From Hypoxylon rubiginosum (Eukaryota > Ascomycota > Sordariomycetes > Xylariales > Hypoxylaceae), in NCBI GenBank assembly GCA_902806565.1, contig CADCXA010000031.1, forward strand, positions 1,240,001 through 1,304,000: a stretch of DNA of 64,000 nt, given 5' to 3'. The notes under the pieces were generated by a model. That model did no database searches. It saw only the letters and a program-made list of their open reading frames with translations, and was not told the origin of the DNA. Positions 24,407-33,356 of the stretch are shown piece by piece. The translations under genes were made by a program, and so were the position numbers. Position 1 is the first letter of the stretch. Every line of letters starts with the position of its first letter.

Positions 24407-25492
24407 TCAGACGGCGGTATGGGGCCTCCCCAAAGGAAGCCGGGTCCTTGGGTGTGTCTGACTGACGAACCACCGCCTCTTGGTCAAGTCACCCGGTTCG
24501 AACCCGACCTTTCGATCCTCTGCCAGTTTCCACAGCACCTGTGCCAAGAAGGGAGCGAGTGCCTTTTCGACCACGTGGGTCGGCACGTCGCCATAGATAG
24601 ACTGGACAATCTCGGCCAGCGTCATACCACTTCTCCCTCTCGGTCTCTCCCTGCCTCCCGCGGGCATACTTCCGCTCCGTAAGAGCGTTGAAAACACCTG
24701 CTGCACCCGCGACTCCCTATTGCGAATGTAATCTCGCATCTTAGCCGGCAGGTCTTCGATTCTCGCGCCGTGGGCTGGGTACCCGACGGCGCACTCCAAG
24801 GCGGCCATGCGTGCTAGGCTGTGCATGTACGGCGATAGATCTAGGACGACCGAGTATCCGTGGCCCAAGACGTTGTCCCCCGTGAACAGCGCCTTCTCTT
24901 CCTCCAGCAAAAAGCACATATGGTCGACGGCGTGACCCGGGGTGGATACAGCGCGGATGGTGGCGCCCTCAACTCGGAAGGCCTGCCCGTCCGCGATGTC
25001 GTTCTGGCCGCAGTCTGGCTGGTTCTTGTACACGCGTGACGCCAGCTCCCCCTTGTAGGCAACGAGATCGGGTACGCCGCCGGTATGATCCCCGTGCCAG
25101 TGGGTAAGTAAGATGTGCGAGAGCTCGATTTGGCGTTGGTCAAGGAGTAGCGCTATGCGCTCGATCCAACACGGTAGTCCCTGAATTCTGACGCGTCAGC
25201 ACTTTGTACTGCAGTAGCTACCTATCTACCTAAGGTACCTAGGTAGTGAACAGGCAGACGGAGAGAAAATCTAGGAACACACCTCGCCCGTGTCGATGAG
25301 GATGCGAGACCTGCCGGTTCCGATAAGATACGTGTTAGTTCCCTGCAACGACATAGGGCCAGGGTTTCCCCCTAGTATTCGAACCACTCGACCTGTTAAG
25401 TCCTCGACGTCGGGCAAAGGGGGTAGATGGGCCTCTTGGCCAGCAAGGTAGTCTTTCCAGAAAGACTGATCAAAAGGAATTCTTGTTGTCAT
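24407..25492 (-). CDS. vrtG: Metallo-beta-lactamase-type thioesterase (VrtG-like)
   Basis: Two minus-strand exons (25492-25283, 25180-24407) give 327 residues. The metal-binding motif [10 protein letters not shown] (His97, His99, Asp101, His102) is preceded by LIDTGEGLP across the intron. A later STPGHAVDH supplies the next His, and TGDNVLG the bridging Asp. This is the signature of the trans-acting thioesterases that pair with NR-PKSs lacking a TE domain, as in asperthecin, neosartoricin and viridicatumtoxin clusters. It should hydrolyse or cyclise the ACP-bound chain made by the 7503-13161 PKS. A glyoxalase II identity was considered but the length and cluster setting favour the thioesterase. 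The C-terminus beyond residue 230 carries the helical [13 protein letters not shown] segment typical of the LACTB2-like branch. Confidence 0.9.
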
Positions 25493-26100
25493 CGTGAACT
25501 GTGGACAGAGCTTGTGTTAACGACAGCAGCGTATTTCTGATAATAGGGCGGGTGGTATGGCGGAAAGTCACTGCCGAAAGATGTAGGCCACACGACACGC
25601 CCGCATAAGATCGAAGGTCTAGGTATGTTCATTAAGCACGCAGCATGTATCACATGATCTATGCCGCTGGTATAGTTAAGCTTGCGCCTCTTACTTGGTG
25701 CTGGCCGAGGTAAAGTTGAGATGTGCGTGGGCAACGGGGAATTGAATTACACGGGACCGCCGCAGTCCGCCGTCGGGGTTTGCAGACGGGTTCTAAGAAC
25801 CCGCGTACGCGCCACATATATGCGAGTTTTGGAACGCTTGACGACTCCGTTTGCGTATTCCTACAGTTTTTCAGTTTATAGAATCCGAAATTCTTACCGT
25901 ATGTCCTTACTTCAAGTCGTTACGACGTTAGTATATCCACCTCCAGGGCCAGAAATATCATCACTCGAACTAACATATTATGAGATTAGATGACTTATGC
26001 TTGTCTGTAGTTGAGTACGGTGAAGCTTACAGCTTATGCGACTTTCTCAATGAACATTCCGCCCCAACTTTAAATACCTTTTCTTTCTCCCTCTAGAATC
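25493..26100. promoter_or_regulatory. Divergent promoter region, thioesterase / methyltransferase
   Basis: These 608 bases separate divergent start codons. A TCGGGGTTT string at 25773-25781 is one base longer than the TCGGGTTTT motif of other cluster promoters. A TTTAAATA string lies about 30 bases before the methyltransferase ATG. Confidence 0.4.
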
Positions 26101-26814
26101 ATGCCAACACGCTTTCAAACGGCTGAAGTTACCTCTACTACAGCCAAGGCCAGAGACGAGCCCCAGGAAGTAGTCTACAAATCATGGGACCTCCTCATTT
26201 ACGAAATCTGGGTCCTCGGTATCGTGAGCACATGGGCCTGGGGGTGCGGCACTGACGCCTATCTCCTGCCACAATTCCGGTCCAACGTTGGCAAGAAGCA
26301 TCACCTAGATATTGGCAGTGGTACAGGCTACTACCTGCGCAGAGGCGGGATTCCGGCCACAACACAGCTTACGCTCGTTGACTTGGAGCGGCCGGCATTG
26401 GAGATCGGCCTTCGCCGGTCCGGAAGGGCGGGCGATGCGCTTGGTATCGTGGCCGACATCTTACAGCCGTTGCCGGTGGAAGATGACACCAAGTTTGACT
26501 CAGTATCCATGTACTACCTTTTGCACTGCATCTCAGCTAGTGTGGAGGCCAAGTGTGGCATCTTCGCACACATCAAACACAACATGGCGCCTGACGGAGT
26601 CATCCACGGCGCGAACGTGCTCGGCAAGGGGGTTCGCAGGGACAATTTATTCGCCAAGCACATCCGTCATATGGTGCTGCGAGATGGCATCTTCCACAAT
26701 GAGGACGACAATGCCTACGACTTTGAGCACGCGCTGAGGCAGAACTTCGAGGAGGTCGAAACGGCGGTTGTCGGATCCGTCTTCATGTTCAGGGCGGCAA
26801 GACCCAAATACTAG
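26101..26814 (+). CDS. vrtF: SAM-dependent methyltransferase (VrtF-like)
   Basis: This single-exon gene has 237 codons. The class I methyltransferase core is visible: HLDIGSGTGYYL as the glycine-rich SAM loop (about residues 67-78), LTLVDLERPALEI as the acidic strand 2 end, and a FDSVSMYYLLHCI post-motif. Length is short, as in small-molecule O-methyltransferases with little N-terminal cap. VrtF is assigned the O-methylation of the tetracyclic core. It is divergent from the thioesterase gene and is the last cluster gene before the Copia insertion, with 463 bases between its stop and the left LTR. Regiospecificity cannot be read from the sequence. Confidence 0.85.
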   Translation: MPTRFQTAEVTSTTAKARDEPQEVVYKSWDLLIYEIWVLGIVSTWAWGCGTDAYLLPQFRSNVGKKHHLDIGSGTGYYLRRGGIPATTQLTLVDLERPALEIGLRRSGRAGDALGIVADILQPLPVEDDTKFDSVSMYYLLHCISASVEAKCGIFAHIKHNMAPDGVIHGANVLGKGVRRDNLFAKHIRHMVLRDGIFHNEDDNAYDFEHALRQNFEEVETAVVGSVFMFRAARPKY

Positions 26815-27277
26815 ATCTAGTCATCCTCGACAGGATTTTTTCCCGGGTGTGGAACGGCTCAACATGAATAGGGCGGGCGCAATGTCTTATAGTGAGAGGG
26901 CGGGATGGGTTTTCTATAGTATTAGTGCTAGAAAGCCAAAGTAAAGACAAGCAGCATTCGCGATTCCCGGTGCGCCTGAGAGTCAAGAGTGAAAACCGTA
27001 TGCTCTCCGATAACCAAAGTTGAAAGCAGAAGAAAGAATTCGTGGAGCGGACGAGAGCGAGAGCGCCTTAGCTCGAAATCGGATTGCCTGATGCTTCATG
27101 TTTTTCTTAGGTAAATGTACCTTTTGGTAGTTTGTTATGAATCGTGGAAAAGAGCGATCGTTATTGATCAGTCCTACTTGCAGGCAAGGATACCTACCTG
27201 GTAGTCACTAAGTATCAAAGAGTACCTAACTAAAGGTACATTAGAAAGGCAGATGTGCAGGCGAGACATTATAGATC
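26815..27277. other. Intergenic region left of the Copia insertion
   Basis: This is the 3' flank of the methyltransferase gene. It contains AAGTACCT/GGTACCT-type strings near 27190-27240 and ends in the left AGATC target-site copy at 27273-27277. No gene is seen. Confidence 0.5.
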
Positions 27278-27459
27278 TGTTAGATAATAAGAGGTTATTC
27301 TGGAGGACCTATTCAGGTCCTGCGCACAGGCCAACGGCCGGAGCCGCAATAACCTTATTACGAGGCTATTCTAAGGAATCGCGAGAACACGTACAATTAG
27401 GAGACACACACTTAATACACACAATTAACCCCCTAATTGAATACACACGTTATCTGACA
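27278..27459 (+). repeat. 5' LTR of the Copia element
   Basis: This 182-bp direct repeat matches 32903-33084 exactly by eye. It begins TGTTAG and ends TGACA. Confidence 0.97.
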
Positions 27460-27479
27460 ATTAAGAGTCTCATTCGCTC
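27460..27479 (+). other. Primer-binding site, probably for a half tRNA-Lys(CTT)
   Basis: The 20 bases directly after the 5' LTR lack the TGG that would pair with a tRNA 3' end. Their complement ends in TGAGACTCTTAAT, which resembles the anticodon stem-loop of eukaryotic tRNA-Lys with CTT anticodon, ending at tRNA position 39. Priming by a tRNA cut in the anticodon loop is known for Drosophila copia and yeast Ty5 with initiator Met tRNA. The tRNA match is from memory. Confidence 0.5.
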
Positions 27480-27608
27480 AAGAATCAAAGAGCTATATAC
27501 GAATAACGATACGTGACCTTCAATTAGCCGAAAACCACAAAATTACGAAACGGTTACATCAACGAAACCTTCCACAACCCGAATCCGACCAATAGCAAAG
27601 AAGACGGC

Positions 27609-28868
27609 ATGTCGAAAGCAGTAGAAGAGAAGGTCTTTTACAACGGCCCAATTGACTGGGAACGATGGGATAGAGAGTTCCAAACAAAGGCTATTGACCT
27701 AGAACTTTGGAAGTACATCAATCCTACAGAAACGTTAGAATGGCCAGAGGAGCCATTCCAGCCAGACGTTGGCGACTATCCAAAGAAAGCTCAACGGATA
27801 ACGCGAAATTCATCGAACAACAGTTCCCAAACTGCGATAAATGAAAGTCAAGAGGAACAAGTCGAAATAGGTGGAAGACCTACAAGTCTAGTAGAGATGA
27901 CGAAGGAAGGCAGAGCCATCTACAAGGAAGATTGGACCTTCTATAGTCACGATCACAAGATCTATCAGACTCATCGACAAGCAGTCAAGGAACTGAGGAA
28001 CTGGGTCACCAACTCTGTATCCTTGAATTACCGAGACACGTGCTTTGGCCCAACAGACACCTTGTACGAGTGGTACAAGAAACTGTCTGCCACTGGCAAA
28101 GTGTACAACAATCAATTGAAGCCACAGGCTCAAGAACGATATAAGAAAGCAGTGCAACGACTGACAAAGATGCCTAAGAACTTCGAGGCATGGATAACTG
28201 AATGGGAATCAGCCATCGCAAATGCAAAGGCAAAGGGCCTTACAGATATCACCGACAGCCGACTACTAATGAAGGATCTTGAAGTTGCACTTGGCGGCAT
28301 TCTAAGCAACTGGGTGACCAGTTATAGACTGCTGAGCACTGACAAGATCAGAAGCGACACGCTCAGCTACTTAGATGTAGCAGCTGCCTTACGCGAACAC
28401 ACATCCTTACAACTAACTCTTGCACGGCCCCGCCCTGCGAAGGGAGCATTCGCTGCTCAATTCGGCAACACGGAATCTGATCACGACAGAGACTCAGATA
28501 CCGAGCCGGGAAGAGAAAAGGACGCCACTCCTGGACCCTCTGATCGATCAAAACGAGGCAGAGGTGGTAGGAGCCGCGGCAGATCACGAGGCCGAAGCAG
28601 TCTAGATAGACGAGCTGAGTCAACCAAGAGAAAACGAGCCGACACATCTGCCGATCGCCCACGAGAAACCAACACTCCATGCCCAGCCTGCTACGGCTAC
28701 CACGAGATTCTCGACTGCTGGTATATTGTTGAAGACAAGGCTCCAGAAGACTGGACCCCAAACTTCACCGCAAAGAGAATGATCGAACACAAGATAACTG
28801 AAGACAATACGTTTGCTGAGCTAGTCAAGAAGACAAAGAAGAGGTCATCTGCGCAAAGTGGGGATTGA
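27609..28868 (+). CDS. Copia Gag
   Basis: The frame has 419 codons. The protein begins with a Trp-rich capsid-like part (GPIDWERWDREFQTKA), continues with a helical capsid domain containing WVTNSVSLNYRD and WITEWESAIANAK, and ends with an Arg-Gly/Ser-rich basic stretch followed by a single CCHC-type knuckle (CPACYGYHEILDC). This matches the UBN2/Gag polypeptide of fungal Ty1/Copia elements, which packages the element RNA into virus-like particles. It ends at TGA, followed directly by CTA, and the next frame continues in phase into Pol. Confidence 0.93.
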   Translation: MSKAVEEKVFYNGPIDWERWDREFQTKAIDLELWKYINPTETLEWPEEPFQPDVGDYPKKAQRITRNSSNNSSQTAINESQEEQVEIGGRPTSLVEMTKEGRAIYKEDWTFYSHDHKIYQTHRQAVKELRNWVTNSVSLNYRDTCFGPTDTLYEWYKKLSATGKVYNNQLKPQAQERYKKAVQRLTKMPKNFEAWITEWESAIANAKAKGLTDITDSRLLMKDLEVALGGILSNWVTSYRLLSTDKIRSDTLSYLDVAAALREHTSLQLTLARPRPAKGAFAAQFGNTESDHDRDSDTEPGREKDATPGPSDRSKRGRGGRSRGRSRGRSSLDRRAESTKRKRADTSADRPRETNTPCPACYGYHEILDCWYIVEDKAPEDWTPNFTAKRMIEHKITEDNTFAELVKKTKKRSSAQSGD

Positions 28869-31800
28869 CTAGTTCGAGTAATTGGGAGAACAAAAGGAAC
28901 GTTCTCAACTCTACAGGCCGCATTCGGAGTCAATACCTATCCCTTGAAGAACTCAGCAATTCTGGACTCAGGGACCACTATTCACATCTTCAATCGACTC
29001 AGCCGATTCCTGTCATACCGAACAGCACACACTGGAGACGCGATCTTCGCAGGAGACTCAGTTGTGCCTGTACAAGGATATGGAGAAGTGGATGTACGTC
29101 TAAAGAGTCCAGAAGGAGCAAGGCTCCTACGATTGCGAGACGTAGCATACTGTGAAGGATTCGCATGCAATGTGGTGTCATTGAGGCTCCTAAGAAGAAT
29201 GGGATACTGGTGGGACCACAAAGGCACGAATAACTGCCTACGAAGAAAGGATGATTCCGTCCTGTGCACCATTATTGACAGACAGGACCAATACGTCTTG
29301 GAGGATCTTCCTGAGAACTTCACCAATTACTCATTCCACACAAGAAGCGTCAAGTTTAACAGCTGGACGGAGCGACCTCCAAGCACGGCAACTAGCGAAC
29401 TATGGCACCTACGATTCGGCCACCCAGGACCAGAAGCCCTTAATCACGCGACTGGTCACTCTCGGGGGGTGAAGATTAAGGAGTCTGGCCCAACCAAGAA
29501 GACCGATCGAATCACTACAGTGAAGTGCGACGCGTGTGGCTGTGGAAAGGCCAAGAAGCTCAATTATCGCAAGCGTCGCGAACGACCAAGCAAGCCAGGT
29601 GAACGTTTAGCTATTGATTTCCACGACTTGGAAACAGACTCTCAAGGATATTGGTGTATAATGCTGATCACTGATAGATGTACGGGATGGGCCTGGGACT
29701 TCTATCTCAAAGATCGTACTTCAGACTCAATTATCGAAGTCCTAGACTGGATATTCGGAATCATTCGGAAACAGCACCAACTCAATATTGAAGCTATCGA
29801 GTGTGACAACGAGCTAGTGACAAGAAAGCACGCCGTACGAGATCACATTCAACAGACACACCATATTAAACTCGAGCCCTCGGCACCAGATACGCAAGAT
29901 CAGAATGGAGGCGCCGAACGCTCGGGGGGTGTAATTAAGCAGAAAGCTCGAACGATGAGAATAGGATCAAAGCTTCCGAGTTTCCTATGGGTAGAGGTTT
30001 TCAAAGCTGCTACCTACCTCTACAATCGCACTCCTAAGTATAACCTCAACTGGCAATCTCCATACGAGCGCTTCTACACTTATTTGGCTTTCAGAGACGG
30101 TGTAGTCACCGACAAGAGACCACATCAAGCTCACCTAAGGGTGTATGGATGTAAGGCGTTTGCGCTCACTGCAGAGGCAAAGCGAAAACAGAACCGACGC
30201 CAACGTCTCAATCCGAAAGCATGGATAGGCTACCTAGTAGGCTACAGCTCCACGAATATTTACAATATCTGGGTCCCTACGTTAGGACGAGTCATCAAAA
30301 CACGAGACGTCACATTTGACGAAGACACTACGTTCAACGGAGATATCTCATCCTTGAAGGATGACCTGTTGCACACAACAGAGGAGAATATCCGAGACCT
30401 AGTTAACCAGGTCGCCACCCTGCAAAACGCAGAAAGAGAGGCTGACCCAGGGCCATCGGCTCCTGAAGAAGACGAGACAGAGGCAGAAATGCCAGCAGAA
30501 GATGAAGGCGAGCAAGACCGTGAAGTGGATGGCGATAACGGAGAATGTGACAACGAAGAAGCTGAAGGGCTTGATCACCCCTACACTGAAGCTGTATTCA
30601 TGCCATACCCTACTCCCGATGCTACTCCTCCACCGGCTGCTTCGTTATTCACTGCAACAATAAGAGAAGGGTTGAGCGCCGTGAATCACGCCTCCCCGGA
30701 TACCGACATAGAAGAAGGGTTGAGCGCCGTGAATCACGCCTCCCCGGATATGATCAAGAAACCAAGGTTGAGCGCCGTGAATCACGCCTCCCGCAACAAA
30801 ATAGAGAAAACAAGGTTGAGCGCCGTGAATCACGCCTCCCGAAACAAAAATATGAGAGACGCTGTCCCAGTAGGTCGAGCTGCAGCTCTCAGCGCGCTCC
30901 CGAAGCAGACCAAGAGGGATTCACCCACCTCTTATTCCGGAGCCACGGACCACGCAACGAGTTGGGAGGCCACGTTCAATGCAGGACGCCTAACCTCGGC
31001 GATGGGATCAATGCACGGAAAGCCAGTGAGCAAGGCACAAGTAGCACGGATGACACATCATCCGCGACGCTATCCTACAAGCCAAGCAAATCCAAATTCA
31101 GTACCACGCCCGGGATCATATGAACCTGAGAGGCTGCAGAGACTCCTGCAAAGAAAGCAGAGAATCCATAGGAGGGATCTACCACCTCCCCCGAAAACTC
31201 ACAAGGAGTTACGGGACCATGCCCTAGGGCAAGGATTCAGAGAAGCTGAGAAATCACACCTGGATAGCCACAAGGAGATGAACTCCTGGGTTGAATGTGA
31301 ACAACAGACCGCTAATGGCAAGCAGATTCTAGACTGCATGTGGGTATACGTGTATAAATTCGATAAACACGGATGGTTTATAAAGTGCAAAGCAAGGCTG
31401 GTGGTCCGAGGAGACCAGCAGACCAAAGACGAGCACCTAAACACCTACGCCTCAACATTAGCCGGAAGATCATTCCGAACCCTTATTGCAATTGCAGCAA
31501 GATTCGACCTCGAGCTAATCCAGTACGATGCAGTTAACGCATTCGTGAACGCAAATCTAGACAAGGAAATCTATATGAGGATGCCTCCAGGGTACCGGAA
31601 ACGCCAGACCATTCTACGTCTGCTGAAAGCGTTATACGGATTGAGAGAATCTCCCCTACTTTGGCAAAAGGAGCTGACCAAGACACTCACGGAATTAGGC
31701 TTCTCAGCCGTTCCCCACGAGCCTTGCTGCTTCTCCAAAGACGGAGTGCTAATCTTCTTCTATGTTGACGATATCGTCCTCGCATACCAAGGCCACAGGC

Positions 31801-32834
31801 AACAAGCAGTAGACGCAGTGGTATCACAGCTACGAGAGAAGTACCAACTTACAGGCGGAGATGACTTGCAGTGGTTTCTCGGAATCGAAGTGATCAGAGA
31901 CCGAGATAAGAGACTGATCTGGCTTTCTCAATCCTCATACGTGGACAAGTTAAGCAAACTGTTAACAAATGAGAAACCAGGAATTATCCCTTCAACTCCT
32001 ATGAGAAACAAGGAACTGTTACCTTCGTCAGAATTGGCTTCCCTACAGTCTATTCAACGATACCAACAAAAGATCGGATCGATACTGTACGCAGCAGTGA
32101 TCACACGTCCCGATATTGCTTTCGCAGCCTCCCGACTGGCCAGATTCAATATGAATCCCAGCAACGAGCACCATTCTGAAGCCGACCGACTAATTCGATA
32201 CCTCCTTGCCACCCAATACCTGTCCTTACAATACGGACATGCCGATACATTCGAAGTAGCCAGCGACGCCTCGTTTGCCGACAACACCCTCGATCGAAAG
32301 AGTTCACAAGCATACGTAATGAAGCTGTTTGGAGGAGTGATTGGATGGCGTGCGAACAAGCAAGACACAGTGACTACTTCTACAACAGAAGCGGAGTTGT
32401 TGTCTCTTGCGCAGGCTGCAAAGGAAGCCATGTTCGTATCGCGTCTAATCACAGAGCTCGGTGTGAGTCTGGATGACTCGAGGATTACAATACACTGTGA
32501 CAATAAGCAAACGATCAGGCTGGTACACGCAGACATTGCGTTACTTCAAACCAAGCTGCGGCACGTGGATATTCACAACCACTGGCTACGGCAGGAGGCA
32601 CTCGCAAATCGGATTAAAGTCACCTATGTCCCTACGAAGGATATGATGGCAGATGGTCTCACCAAGGCACTTGCTGCAAAGGAATTCGCCGCATTCACTC
32701 GACAATTAAACCTAGTGGATGTACAGGAGAGAATCGAATCCAGACGGATTCGCGAGCTCACAGAGGAGGACTTCGACAGGATAGAGGACTCCTTGCCTGG
32801 CGGAGAAAGCGATACGTACATGATTGACAATTAA
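28869..32834 (+). CDS. Copia Pol (protease, integrase, reverse transcriptase, RNase H)
   Basis: This open frame is in the same phase as gag and directly follows its TGA; the first ATG is at 28944. Domains in order: aspartic protease (ILDSGTTIHIF), pre-integrase zinc region (LWHLRFGHPG, CDACGCGKAKK), integrase core with Asp in AIDFHDLET, Asp in ECDNE and Glu in NGGAERSGG, a long variable linker, reverse transcriptase (YDAVNAFVNANL and the catalytic FFYVDDIVLA) and RNase H (ASDASFADN, TTSTTEAELLSLAQAAKEA). No stop or frameshift interrupts about 1,320 codons. It was probably made as a Gag-Pol fusion by readthrough; starting from ATG 28944 would cost part of the pre-protease segment only. Confidence 0.95.
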   Translation, partial: LVRVIGRTKGTFSTLQAAFGVNTYPLKNSAILDSGTTIHIFNRLSRFLSYRTAHTGDAIFAGDSVVPVQGYGEVDVRLKSPEGARLLRLRDVAYCEGFACNVVSLRLLRRMGYWWDHKGTNNCLRRKDDSVLCTIIDRQDQYVLEDLPENFTNYSFHTRSVKFNSWTERPPSTATSELWHLRFGHPGPEALNHATGHSRGVKIKESGPTKKTDRITTVKCDACGCGKAKKLNYRKRRERPSKPGERLAIDFHDLETDSQGYWCIMLITDRCTGWAWDFYLKDRTSDSIIEVLDWIFGIIRKQHQLNIEAIECDNELVTRKHAVRDHIQQTHHIKLEPSAPDTQDQNGGAERSGGVIKQKARTMRIGSKLPSFLWVEVFKAATYLYNRTPKYNLNWQSPYERFYTYLAFRDGVVTDKRPHQAHLRVYGCKAFALTAEAKRKQNRRQRLNPKAWIGYLVGYSSTNIYNIWVPTLGRVIKTRDVTFDEDTTFNGDISSLKDDLLHTTEENIRDLVNQVATLQNAEREADPGPSAPEEDETEAEMPAEDEGEQDREVDGDNGECDNEEAEGLDHPYTEAVFMPYPTPDATPPPAASLFTATIREGLSAVNHASPDTDIEEGLSAVNHASPDMIKKPRLSAVNHASRNKIEKTRLSAVNHASRNKNMRDAVPVGRAAALSALPKQTKRDSPTSYSGATDHATSWEATFNAGRLTSAMGSMHGKPVSKAQVARMTHHPRRYPTSQANPNSVPRPGSYEPERLQRLLQRKQRIHRRDLPPPPKTHKELRDHALGQGFREAEKSHLDSHKEMNSWVECEQQTANGKQILDCMWVYVYKFDKHGWFIKCKARLVVRGDQQTKDEHLNTYASTLAGRSFRTLIAIAARFDLELIQYDAVNAFVNANLDKEIYMRMPPGYRKRQTILRLLKALYGLRESPLLWQKELTKTLTELGFSAVPHEPCCFSKDGVLIFFYVDDIVLAYQGHRQQAVDAVVSQLREKYQLTGGDDLQWFLGIEVIRDRDKRLIWLSQSSYVDKLSKLLTNEKPGIIPSTPMRNKELLPSSELASLQSIQRYQQKIGSILYAAVITRPDIAFAASRLARFNMNPSNEHHSEADRLIRYLLATQYLSLQYGHADTFEVASDASFADNTLDRKSSQAYVMKLFGGVIGWRANKQDTVTTSTTEAELLSLAQAAKEAMFVSRLITELGVSLDDSRITIHCDNKQTIRLVHADIALLQTKLRHVDIHNHWLRQEALANRIKVTYVPTKDMMADGLTKALAAKEFAAFTRQLNLVDVQERIESRRIRELTEEDFDRIEDSLPGGESDTYMIDN
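30669..30841 (+). repeat. Four 48-bp tandem units in the integrase-RT linker
   Basis: The 25-base core TTGAGCGCCGTGAATCACGC plus CTCCC occurs at 30672, 30720, 30768 and 30816, exactly 48 bases apart. It encodes LSAVNHAS four times within Pol, so the repeat keeps the frame with a 16-residue period. Confidence 0.95.
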
Positions 32835-32893
32835 GAGACATCAGAGAATAAGTCCTAATTGCTCAGGCTTCTCTATTAAGGATAGACAAGCCT

Positions 32894-32900
32894 GGGGGGG
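32894..32900 (+). other. Polypurine tract
   Basis: A run of seven G lies two bases before the 3' LTR and is the likely plus-strand primer. Confidence 0.7.
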
Positions 32901-32902
32901 TG

Positions 32903-33084
32903 TGTTAGATAATAAGAGGTTATTCTGGAGGACCTATTCAGGTCCTGCGCACAGGCCAACGGCCGGAGCCGCAATAACCTTATTACGAGGCTATTCTAAG
33001 GAATCGCGAGAACACGTACAATTAGGAGACACACACTTAATACACACAATTAACCCCCTAATTGAATACACACGTTATCTGACA
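32903..33084 (+). repeat. 3' LTR of the Copia element
   Basis: This direct repeat of 27278-27459 is followed by the right AGATC target copy. It ends 272 bases before the exporter start codon. Confidence 0.97.
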
Positions 33085-33356
33085 AGATCAATGACCGAAT
33101 GAACTGCGCAGTTTCGGGGCGCTGGCTTAGTTTTGATTGGCCCGGGTGTCGGTAGCAAGTTCTTGCCCCTTTTTGTTCGGACCCGAGCTCGAATCCTTGC
33201 TTCCGATTGGATAGCGGCGATCTATATACAACGCCCTGGAAACAAGCACACAGAGAGAGAAATATAAATAAATGATCCGTACATTACATGCCCATTCTGA
33301 AGAGAGAGAGAGAAACTGAAAACATCTCAACTAACGCACAAACAATAACCGTCCCC
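33085..33356 (+). promoter_or_regulatory. Exporter promoter with TATA box, directly after the LTR
   Basis: TATAAATA at 33263-33270 lies 86 bases before ATG 33357 but only 17 before the in-frame ATG at 33288, which argues for the downstream start. Only 272 bases remain between the Copia LTR and the gene. Confidence 0.5.

Larger units (their letters stand above)
27278..33084 (+). mobile_element. Intact Ty1/Copia LTR retrotransposon
   Basis: The element is 5,807 bp with 182-bp LTRs that are identical by eye, start TG and end CA. It is flanked by AGATC on both sides (27273-27277 and 33085-33089), a 5-bp target duplication. Internal order is primer site, gag, protease, integrase, reverse transcriptase, RNase H, then a G-run polypurine tract. 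Integrase before reverse transcriptase defines the Copia superfamily. All catalytic motifs are present and the only in-frame stop lies between gag and pol. Identical LTRs and uninterrupted frames mean insertion was recent and repeat-induced point mutation has not hit it. It lies within the biosynthetic cluster in the same orientation as the exporter gene just downstream. Confidence 0.97.

Noticed and set aside
30672..30840. CRISPR-like regular repeat
   Set aside because: The four 48-bp units are in frame inside Pol of a eukaryotic retrotransposon and encode a peptide repeat; no array or cas genes exist.
33288..33356. Upstream ATG 33288 as the exporter start
   Set aside because: It lies only 17 bases after a TATA box, so transcripts should begin downstream; it remains possible if another promoter is used.
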